The notes under the pieces were generated by a model. That model saw only the letters and a list, made by a program, of their open reading frames with translations, was not told the origin of the DNA and searched no databases. Of a DNA stretch of 14,929 nucleotides, positions 7,160 through 14,663 are shown one piece after another. A program made the translations under genes and the position numbers. Position 1 is the first letter of the stretch; each line of letters opens with the position of its first letter. Source of the stretch: Saccoglossus kowalevskii (Eukaryota; Hemichordata; Enteropneusta; Harrimaniidae); NCBI RefSeq assembly GCF_000003605.2, contig NW_003119431.1, positions 163,573 to 178,501 on the forward strand, in the 5' to 3' direction.

Positions 7160-8520
7160 TCTCTGACTTGCTTTGACTGAATATGTTCAAATTTTAAATA
7201 TTCATTATTCATCATGTCATAGATATACATGTTTGACGATCCTATTAAAAATGTCCAAATGATGGCCATTTTTATGCTAAAAAATCTTCAAATTTCAAGC
7301 ATTTATGGATGGATTTTGTTCAAACTTATTACATACATTAGACATTACGAGTTCCTGATCCCATGTCATTTTATTTTTCAGATTGGATTCAAAATGGCTG
7401 ACTGGCGGCCCTTTTGTTTTAATGAATGGGCTTCTAGAGCCATATCTCTGACATGCTTTGACTGATTATGTTGAAATTATATATATTCATTATACATCAT
7501 GTTATAGATATACATGTATACATGTATTCAAAATGGCTGATTTTATTTTAATTAATGCTGTCTCAGAGCAATATCTCTCAATGTGGACAAGTACTTGTTT
7601 GACTATCAGATACAAATGTCAATCATTTTTAGTCCCCGTTCGGACACAGTCCGAAAACGGGAAATTATGTTTTGACCTCCGTGTGACCTTATCTTAGAAT
7701 TGCCTGGACCAATCACAATCAAACTTCACACATACATCATACATGATATTATACAATGCACGTCAATTTGTATCAAATTTCAAATATTCATTATAGATAA
7801 TGTCATAGATATACAGATATATTGGTTTGACGATCGTATTAAAAATGGGCGATTGGTGGCCGAATGGTGGCCATTTTTGTGCTGAAAAATCATCAAAATC
7901 AAGCATTTCCCGGCTGTTTACAGATGGATTTTGTTCAAACCTTGTATATAAGTTGGACATTATTGAACCTTGATGCACATCATTTTGTTTTTCAGATACA
8001 TGTAAGATTCAAAATGGCCGACTGGCAGCCATTTTGTTTTAGTGAATGTGGTTCTAGTGCCATATCTCTGACTTGCTTAGACTGATTATGTTCAAATTTT
8101 AAATATTCATTATAAATCATGTCATAGATATACAATTATATTGGTTTGACGATCCTATTCAAAATGGCTGAATGGTGGCCATTTTTGTGTTAAAAAATCA
8201 CCAAATATCAAGCATTTCTGGCATTTATGGATGGATTTCGTTCAAACTTATAACATACATTAAACATAATGAGTTCCTGATGCACGTCATTTTATTTTTC
8301 AGATCAAATTCAAAATGGCTGACTGGTGGCAATTTTGTTTTAATGAATGGGCTTCTAGAGCCATATCTCTGACATGCTTTGACTGATTATGTTCAAATTT
8401 TGTATATTCATTATACATGTATTCAAAATGGCTGATTTTGTTCTAATTAATGCTTTTCCAGAGCAATATCTCTCAATACAAATGTCAATCATTTTAATGT
8501 TAAACAATCATCATAATCAT
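7160..8520. repeat. Composite repeat with A (about 300 bp), B (100-130 bp) and C modules
   Basis: Modules meet at the phrase ATATCTCT. A begins TCTCTGACTTGCTT and ends GCCATA; A copies start at 7160 and 8065, with a diverged copy without a clear left edge at about 7769-8064. B begins TCTCTGACATGCTTTGACTG and holds CAAAATGGCTGATTTT; B copies are 7445-7573 and 8366-8468. C begins TCTCTCAAT at 7574 and 8469. The A-B-C order occurs twice, about 900 bp apart. CAAAATGGCYGA recurs at least five times. The first C module also holds TAGTCCCCGTTCGGAC...GTCCGAAAACGGG, an imperfect hairpin near 7630-7663. Unclassified. Confidence 0.8.
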
Positions 8521-9130
8521 ATTCCTAACATGTTTATGTTCCTGCTATATTACTATAAACAAAACTATATATCTTAAATTTGATAACTAACTGGGACTGT
8601 GCCATGCATGGCTTGTTTTTCTGTGACTTAATCAAATTTGTCGAGTTGATAGTTATTTTCTCTAAAATTCCAAAATCACAGTCTGATGTGTTCAGAATTA
8701 TTTCTGGCAGATGAAAGAGCTTAGTATTGTACATGCAGGATTGTACATATTGGGTTACAGGTGCACATCAATTCAAAAACCCTGGAATGGCTTACATACT
8801 GTATATTGTTTCAAGTTACATAATTTAGTAATTCAACCAGTGAGCTGGTCTTGGCTGGGTTAGGTTGGGTGGTAGACAGTCCAGTATATTCGACTACTGT
8901 GTTTTGTTGCTTTCAAATAGCATTCGCTTTTGCTATTAACTGAATACACCCACAACTGTTTATTTTGTGTTTATTGTGTTTTAGTGTTCACAGTGGAATT
9001 TTCATGCACAGTTGTAATTCAATAAAACATTTTTTCTAGGTAATAGCAGTGCATAATCACAGTTAATATTGCTGGAACCTTCATTTTATCTTCATAACTT
9101 TATAATTAGGAGATTTTGGAGACAGAGAGT
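8521..9130. other. Intron sequence, nothing recognised
   Basis: AT-rich intron between the composite repeat and the 31-bp minisatellite. No exon, RNA gene or repeat is supported. Confidence 0.55.
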
Positions 9131-9580
9131 ATGATCTATAAGACATCTATTGACAAGGATTAAATCATTTATAATGACCTTCATTGGCAGGAATTATATA
9201 TTCTATAATGACCTCTGTTGGCAGGTATATTATCCATAATGGAGTTTATTGACAGGGATTACTGTAGAATACTTTATTTTCGCTTGGAATTTATTTTCGC
9301 TATTTTCGCTGAAGGGATGTTTCCGTGAAAATAAAATCCAGCGAATATACTTTTTTTCCTATATTTCACATTAAACTCATCAAAAAGCAGTGAAAATAAA
9401 TTCCACACAAAACGCCCAAAAAGCCTTTTCAGCGAAAATTAATTCCAGCGAAAATAAAGTATTCCACAGTATATAATCTATAATGACCTTTGTTGGCAGG
9501 TATATTATCCATAATGGAGTTTATTGACAGGGATTATATAATCTATAATGACCTCTATTGACTAGGATTGAATCATCTAG
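9131..9580. repeat. 31-32-bp minisatellite, interrupted by a MITE
   Basis: Units of the form TATAATCTATAATGACC followed by TCTGTTGGCAGGGAT occur at about 9131, 9165, 9197, 9228, then 9472, 9503, 9535 and a partial at 9567. Neighbouring units alternate (TGACC...TTGGCAGG versus TGGAGTTTATTGACAGG), giving a two-unit higher-order repeat seen on both sides of the MITE. Two further stray units occur at about 9911-9965. The MITE at 9262-9469 sits inside the array. Confidence 0.85.
9260..9471. mobile_element. 208-bp MITE with TA target-site duplication
   Basis: Left arm CTGTAGAATACTTTATTTT from 9262 and right arm, read in reverse, CTGTGGAATACTTTATTTT from 9469. The arms stay paired for about 40 bp with two mismatches and one 1-bp gap. 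TA flanks both sides (9260-9261, 9470-9471). Removing the element and one TA leaves a sequence identical to the neighbouring minisatellite unit near 9523-9550, which shows the unoccupied site. There is no coding capacity; the interior repeats GAAAATAAAWTCCA-like stretches. Confidence 0.9.
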
Positions 9581-9986
9581 CATAGAGCTTAGAGGCCATA
9601 AATGTTATATCCCATGGTCAATTTTTATGACCTGGTCCAGATCCTTAGCACAAACTAATGAAGTCTGTGCAAATGCATAGGCCAGGTTAAGTGAACAAAA
9701 TGCCATTGTATTCAATGTCCATTTGGAAGATTTATTTTTATATTAATAACTATTCATTTTTGTATGCCATTTCTGACATGACAATCAATGTGAGCACATC
9801 TAGAGATATTGTTTTTGAGAAAAATGGAACTGACATATCAAATATATGCAAATACATGCATATGAGATTAGCTTAAATCTTAGTCTCTACTTGGTATAGC
9901 CTGAACATGACTTATATCATCTAATGATTTCTGTTGACAGGGATAGGAATTATATCATCTATAATGAATTATTTTTCTAACTTCAG
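9581..9986. other. Intron sequence before the last FBXO31 exon
   Basis: No gene recognised; two stray copies of the 31-32-bp unit at about 9911-9965. Ends in the acceptor TTTTTCTAACTTCAG. Confidence 0.55.
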
Positions 9987-10143
9987 GTATTTTGGTACTG
10001 GACTAATAGCAAGTCATGGATTCATGAATTCTTCTAGGACACCAGGTCATCTCATTGTTTTTAGCGAGGATGTGTTTGGATTTCTCTGGCTTGAACTGCG
10101 ATCACTGAGCATTTACAGTCGAGTGCATGAGAAATTTGTGTAA
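9987..10143 (+). CDS. FBXO31: FBXO31 last coding exon and stop
   Basis: Acceptor CTAACTTCAG ends at 9986; the first base completes the Arg codon split at 6355. The reading is [12 protein letters not shown], then S-R-T-P-G, then [13 protein letters not shown], then S-I-Y-S-R-V and TAA at 10141-10143. These are the signature motifs of the FBXO31 C-terminus. This part forms the end of the substrate-binding domain that holds C-terminal degrons in the vertebrate protein. Together the three exons supply 184 residues plus a stop, with no internal stop or frameshift, so the gene looks intact here. The C-terminus ends soon after S-R-V, shorter than the vertebrate tail. Confidence 0.92.
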
Positions 10144-10410
10144 AATATATGCAAAGTTTTATGGATGCTGAGAAACTTTAACACACAGAAATTTTAACAT
10201 ACAGCAATGGTCTAATGCTGTCAATAATGTGTTCACAAGATGCCCTCTAAAATGACTGTGCCTTGATTGACTGGTCAGAAATAAGTATTGTATCACACAA
10301 ATGACGAACTCTGCTCAAACTTACCCACTTACTAATCCATAATGTAGATATAAACGGTTTACAGCATCTACAATTGTTGAACATGTATATAATAAATAAT
10401 ATATATAATT
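10144..10410 (+). other. FBXO31: FBXO31 3' UTR
   Basis: Non-coding sequence from the TAA to shortly after AATAAA at 10391. The cleavage point is estimated, not seen. Confidence 0.6.
10391..10396 (+). promoter_or_regulatory. Polyadenylation signal AATAAA
   Basis: Canonical hexamer about 250 bp after the FBXO31 stop, followed within 40 bp by a GT-rich stretch (CTGGTCTGTACTTC). This suits a cleavage site near 10410-10425. Confidence 0.6.
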
Positions 10411-10457
10411 TCACATCTGAAAATCTGGTCTGTACTTCTTCATAATGTTGGCAAAGT

Positions 10458-11356
10458 TACCGTACTCGACCGCGTTAGCGCCCATGCCCGGGCAAGCGCC
10501 CACCCCCCACTTTTAAGCAATTTTATATTTGGGGTCACATTCGGCAAAGCGCCCACCCCTTCAAAATGCAACTAATTTAAAACTTGGTCTTGCGTAACGA
10601 ATCTTGGTAATCGTTTTTATATGATACAGCGTGGATATAGACCGCTGTGAACATGTTGTGAATGCGTAGAACACGGTAACCGTGCGTAAACTACGCTTCG
10701 ACAATGACCTGTTAATACAAGTAAAATGCGGTAAATATTTCATGCCATATTCAGTTTACCTCTCAAAAATGGCTAGTTACTAGTTTTTTGGAAAAACCAT
10801 GTCATTTATTCGCTGAAATAAATTCCAACAGATCGTACTTCGACATCGATAATTCACTTCCGCATTGCGTTACCGGAAAGTCTTCGGGAATGCAACACAG
10901 CATTCTGATTGGTAAATAACCAACTTGACCCATTAGGTCAAAGGATGCTGCTGCAGGTCAAATGCAAATGCATCATGGCGGAAACTGATTTTCATCGAGA
11001 GTTTGCGTACGATCCAACACCTTCATCAGTGGAGATAATATGACAATTTTGACTTCGACTGTGTTCCAACAGACTCAAATGTTTTTAATTTCATAAATTC
11101 TGGTGGTACGTAATTAATATTGTAATAAAATGTGCTATTTGTTGTGATCATTTTTGTTTCTTCCTTGTGAAAATCAATGACGACTCAACTAATTTCGTAA
11201 TTTGATTTTCCCTCAAAGACGTAATCTGTCACTTGATGAATTACATTTTTTATTTGCACTCTTTTTCGAGGGGGGTGCTCACGTAAGCGCCCACCCCTAA
11301 AAAATCGTGATTTTCTGAGTTGAGGCCCCTGGGCGCTAACGTGGTCGAGTACGGTA
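10458..11356. mobile_element. TA-flanked inverted-repeat DNA element, about 0.9 kb
   Basis: Left arm CCGTACTCGACCGCGTTAGC begins at 10460 and matches the reverse complement of the right end (ending 11354) at 24 of 25 positions. TA flanks both ends (10458-10459, 11355-11356). A 13-bp motif AAGCGCCCACCCC occurs three times in the same direction: 10494-10506, 10547-10559 and 11285-11297. The interior has an ATTGG (CCAAT) box near 10908, an ATGCAAAT octamer near 10961, and a possible exon relic starting ATGGCGG at 10975. There is no transposase core, so it is non-autonomous. A TA duplication is shared by Tc1/mariner-like and other families, so the superfamily is not assigned. Confidence 0.8.
10975..11103 (+). 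pseudogene. Possible first-exon relic inside the TA-flanked element
   Basis: Begins ATGGCGGAAACTGATTTTC with a start context resembling a YY1-type ATGGCGG box. It encodes an acidic start M-A-E-T-D-F-H-R-E-F-A-Y-D-P-T before TGA at about 11041. In a neighbouring frame the acidic coding sense resumes at once (D-N-F-D-F-D-C-V-P-T-D-S-N) up to G-G and a GTACGT donor-like site near 11105. One frameshift would join the two halves. The product is unrecognised. The promoter-like motifs 15-70 bp upstream support a transposon first exon, but this remains inference. Confidence 0.3.
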
Positions 11357-11639
11357 GATGAAAAGCCTTAAAAATTACATGGAAAGTAGGGACTGCTATT
11401 CGTGGAAAGCCTGCAAATATGCATGCAAAATGGTGTGAAAAGTTGCTAAAATTATGTGAAAAATCTTGGAAATTGCAAGCAAATTAAAGTTACATGGAAA
11501 GTCTGTATTTCTGCCAAGTTGCATGAACATTTGGCAAAGTGACGTGGCAAGTCTGTTGTGTGCAAAATTGGTCAAAATACATGCAAGTCTGTAAAGTTGC
11601 ATGCAAATTAAGTAAAGTTACGTTTTAATAACGCAAAGT
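11357..11639. other. Degenerate GCAAAG-rich lead-in to the minisatellite
   Basis: Repeated words such as TGCATGCAAA, GCAAAGT and TGGAAAGTC without a strict period. Probably the decayed edge of the 40-41-bp array. No gene seen. Confidence 0.5.
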
Positions 11640-12023
11640 TGCGTGCAAAGTAAGTACAAAGTAAAGTAGTAGAATAGTTGTGCAACGTGAAACTAGAAAG
11701 CAAAGTAGTGAGATGGTAGTGCAAAGGTTGAAATTAGAGCCTGAAGTACAGGAATAGTGGTGAAAAGTGTGAAACTAGGCAACAAAGTAGTGGAAACATG
11801 ATGCAAAATGTAAAAAAGAAATGGTAGTCAGTGGAATAGTGGTGGGGAGAGTGTGAAACTAGAATGCGAAGTAGTAGCAAAGTGTTGCAAAGTGTAAAAC
11901 TACAGTGCCAGATAGTGTGCGGAGTGTGATTCTAGAACGTAAAGTAGTAGAACAGTGGTACAAAATGTGAAACTAAAGGGTAAGTAGTAGAAAAGTAGTG
12001 CAAAGTGTGAAACAAGAGTGCAA
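11640..12023. repeat. 40-41-bp minisatellite, left block
   Basis: Diverged units of the form GTGAAACTAGAGTGCAAAGT followed by AGTGGAAAAGTGGTGCAAA, clear from 11687. The block stops sharply at 12023 after GAGTGCAA, where the minus-strand LTR begins. Unit variants such as AGAGCCTGAAGTACAGGAA (11736) recur in the right block (14776), so both blocks belong to one array. Confidence 0.8.
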
Positions 12024-12464
12024 TTTCACAAGGCGGAGTCAAGTGTGGCTACCAAACAAGGCTGTCCTCGTGTTGTGGGTTCTGCTACTTTTTAGCAATA
12101 ATTGTGAATTATACATTTTGTATACAAGCAATAACTGGTGACCCTGGTGTAGTCGGTGTGAACATACAACAGACGCAATCATATACTAATCTTTCTGCAT
12201 TAGTTGTGTACAAGCTTCAGACAAGGATGTCCAACGTGGTCACGCCAGATTGAATTGCCAAGAGCATGTGGTCAAGGCGTAGTTATATAGGTATCAATAT
12301 CAAGGTGCACATGCTCGGTATTCAAATTTCCCTGACAAGACTATCTGTTCCCTGGGACATTTCAACAAGGGGTGTATGACCCATCATTTATAACAGACAC
12401 TTAAACAACCCAAGTATATAATGTATCTAAGCATCTGTACAGCATTTCTAGACACCCTGTGACA
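12024..12464 (-). repeat. 3' LTR of the minus-strand element, about 441 bp
   Basis: On the minus strand it begins TGTCACAGGG directly after a polypurine tract. Its other end, viewed on the plus strand, is TTTCACAAGG, 8 of 10 identical as an inverted terminus. That end coincides exactly with the last base of the minisatellite block. A TATATAA lies about 180 bp in (12283-12289). The distance from the RNase H stop is about 130 bp. The 3' boundary is inferred. Confidence 0.5.
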
Positions 12465-12476
12465 TCCACCCTTTCT
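12465..12476 (-). other. Polypurine tract before the minus-strand LTR
   Basis: AGAAAGGGTGGA on the minus strand, immediately followed by TGTCACA. Position and composition match a plus-strand primer site. Confidence 0.5.
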
Positions 12477-12597
12477 AAGGTTCAACCATGTTCTAAGGTT
12501 TAACCCACACAATACACAAGGTGTCAGTGATGAGGTGCAATAACCTGCTAATGATTAAATATTACATTTCAACTTAACATCAACCTAAAATAACAAT

Positions 12598-13080
12598 TTA
12601 CTCTGTCCTCGTCTCTACATTCCTACTTATATAATCCGCTCCAATATTATCAACGCTCTTTATACTGATAACCATAAACAGGAATGATTGAAGATATAGT
12701 GCCCATCACATAATGCGACCATTGATAAACTTAGCCGTTTTCATATATGTCAATGGGCATTGATCAGTCTCAACCCCAAACTCAACAGCATATATATAGT
12801 GTTGAAATTTCTTTATACTCCACACTAGAGCAAGACATTCTTTCTCAATAATGGCATAATTTACCTCTGCCTTAGTAATTTTCCTACTGGCATATGCGAT
12901 TGGAAAGGCAATATCATCATAGTATTGAAAAAAAACTACCCCTAACCCTAGGTCTGATACATCTGTGCAGAGTACAAATGTACTCTCAAAATCTAGCAAA
13001 TGCAATATGGGGCTGCTACTAAGAGCGTCTTTCAGTTGCTTGAATGCCAACTGATGTTGGACTTCCCAAGTGATTTTCTT
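12598..13080 (-). pseudogene. Ty3/Gypsy RNase H domain relic
   Basis: From a K-K-G-K-P lead-in (about 13078) through A-F-K-Q-L-K-D-A-L and on to the LSR-like tail. Catalytic acidic residues remain: T-D-V-S-D, E-K-E-C-L-A-L-V-W, T-D-Q-C-P-L and D-N. The frame is open from 13050 to a TGA at 12706-12708, which replaces the Arg of the I-M-R-W motif (CGA to TGA, a CpG change). Past that stop the same frame runs on, W-A-L-Y-L-Q, then D-N-I-G-A-D-Y-I-S-R, to TAA at 12598-12600. The domain closes the polyprotein: no integrase follows. Confidence 0.88.
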
Positions 13081-13082
13081 GG

Positions 13083-13570
13083 GTTTTCCTTTTTTGTGAG
13101 ATCATGATAGATGCAATAGATGGACAAAAAATTATTCTGGGTTGGGCATGGGCATGGGCATGGGCTCAGCATTAAATATGGTTATCTTGTTTCCTATAGT
13201 CAATACACACTCGAATTTTCCCATCTATCTTTTTGACAAGAATAGGAAATGCACTGGGTGAATCTGAACGTTCTATAGTATCTAGTTCTACCATAGTTTG
13301 CACTCCTTTGATGACAATTTCTCGTGTTGCAAAGGGGCTAGGATATGGTTTGCATCGTATTGGGTCTGCAGAGATCAACATAATTTCATGAAACCCAACT
13401 TTTAACCTGCCAGGTAGGTCAGTAAGTGTATGAACATACTTTTCCAAGATCAGTTTCACATCCCTTATCAGGGCTTCAGATAGCTCAGCCTCTATCGAAA
13501 CAAATTCCACCAAGTCATTATCAGGTTGTGACTCAATCAGCCCAGCACCTATGCACATTAGTGCACCCAA
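13083..13570 (-). pseudogene. Ty3/Gypsy reverse transcriptase, N-terminal part only
   Basis: Shows the standard lead into RT: L-T-D-L-P-G-R, H-E-I-x-L, P-I-R-C-K-P-Y-P, then V-E-L-D-T-I-E-R-S-D-S-P-S-A-F-P, K-I-D-G-K-I-R-V-C-I-D-Y-R-K. The reading then stops (TAA about 13172); after a one-base shift the sense continues with F-N-A-E-P-M-P and N-P-E. A GGCATG hexamer run at 13144-13163 has expanded the M-P pair. From there the sequence jumps to the K-K-G-K-P before RNase H, so the palm with the Y-x-D-D catalytic motif, some 130-150 residues in related elements, is deleted. Cannot be active. Confidence 0.88.
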
Positions 13571-13639
13571 AGCATCCCCATCAATGTCAGTTTTTGTCTG
13601 TGCACGAGATTTATATTTTTAAAAAAATTGGCATGTTAG

Positions 13640-14640
13640 AGCTTTAAGGTGCCATCTTTGTCTACCCCACTCGTTCCTAAACAACATATGGTCTCTGCCA
13701 CTATAACCCCAGCTTATCATTGGCTGTAGGCAGCAATAGCAGAATCAAATGATCTAATCTTTGCACTTTTTTTAAAATGTAGCTTATATTTGTCACTAGA
13801 CATGCTTATTTCCTGTTGTGCTAATCGACAAGTACTCTCCAACTGATTTCTTAAACAATTACATATTCATAAGTGGTTTTCACCTCAGGGCTTGAGATAT
13901 CCTACGTCCAAAGCTCCCTCAATGTGGGCTATGGACCTCTCACAGTCCTGTCATATAGGAGTTCAATTGGAGAGAAACCTAAACTTGCCTGAGGTGCTTC
14001 CCCATAAGGTAACAGTAATGGATTCAGATAGCAGTCCCAGTCCTTTAGCTTCTCAGCACACATACCGTTGGGCTTGGTTTGAAGTACTCCATTAAAACGT
14101 TCACACAAACCGTTAGTCTGGGAGTATTATGGAGTAGTAACAAGTCTGCATATAGACAGCAAACAAGTCACCTCCATTATAACTTCACCCACAAACTGTC
14201 TGCCCTGATCAGTAATTACTTGCTCGGGAATCCCAACTCTGCTATAAATGTTCACCAAGGCTTCAGCCACGATTTCAGCTGTCATTCACTTTAGTGGAGT
14301 AGCCTCTGCGGAGTAGCCTCTGGAGTAGCATAGTCCACTACTGTCAAAATATACTAGTACCCACTAAGAGTAATAGGTTTGACTAGGCCCACTAGGTCCA
14401 TTACCACACGTTTGAATGGAATATTGATAAGTGGCATGGTACATAATGACATCTTTGCAATCTTGCTCTTACCCTGTGTAAAAATGCGGTCTTGCGTTTT
14501 CTGAGTCTCCAAGTGACCTCCTAAAATGGCCAAGTCTCATAATTTCAAGTCGAAATTGGATTGGTACCACCAGTTGACTAAATGTATCCCATGTTAAAAG
14601 AGGGGAGCATAGAAATGACGATATAATATACCCTTCTTGA
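13640..14640 (-). pseudogene. Ty3/Gypsy integrase relic, located upstream of RT
   Basis: Order on the minus strand: G-I-L-Y-R-H (about 14625); the H2C2 region I-L-G-G-H-L-x-T-Q-K-T-Q-D-R-I (about 14540-14495), whose second half with the two Cys is missing; then P-F-K-R-V-V-M-D-L-V-G with the first catalytic Asp at 14396-14398; I-L-T-V-V-D-Y-A-T; I-T-D-Q-G-R-Q-F with the second Asp at 14208-14210; N-G-L-C-E-R-F-N-G with the catalytic Glu at 14100-14102. The Asp-Glu gap is exactly 35 residues, the D,D(35)E signature. Stops include TAA in the TTP-x-x-x-Q motif and a TAG in Y-I-L; a tandem duplication near 14296-14330 shifts the frame. A decayed C-terminal tail (T-Y-E-Y-V, E-I-S, D-K-Y-K) runs to about 13640. 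Confidence 0.85.
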
Positions 14641-14663
14641 AGAAATTACTAACATTAGACTTG

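Larger units (their letters stand above)
12024..14660 (-). mobile_element. Decayed Ty3/Gypsy element with integrase before RT (Gmr1-like)
   Basis: Read on the minus strand: H2C2 zinc-finger and integrase relic (about 14640-13640), N-terminal RT (13570-13083), RNase H (13080-12598), short 3' UTR, polypurine tract (12476-12465), LTR (12464-12024). Integrase comes first, as in Ty1/copia, but every domain is Ty3/Gypsy-like. That is the arrangement described for Gmr1-like elements. The integrase C-terminal remnant runs into the RT lead-in without intervening foreign sequence, which argues against two separate insertions. Gag, protease and the 5' LTR are absent: the element is cut where the minisatellite resumes at about 14660. 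The element splits that minisatellite. Confidence 0.75.

Noticed and set aside
11396-11602. Minus-strand ORF with repeated short words
   Set aside because: Product of the GCAAAG-rich degenerate repeat, no domain.
12136-12250. TGGTGACCCTGGTGTAGTC followed by ATGTCCAAC, looking like a primer-binding site and gag start on the + strand
   Set aside because: It lies inside the stretch better explained as the minus-strand LTR (12024-12464), whose ends fit a polypurine tract and inverted termini. The ORF after the ATG stops after eight codons. It is kept in mind as an alternative in which the two minisatellite blocks are LTRs of a + element.
13892-14294. Two plus-strand ORFs
   Set aside because: They are antisense to the integrase relic, whose catalytic motifs read clearly on the minus strand.
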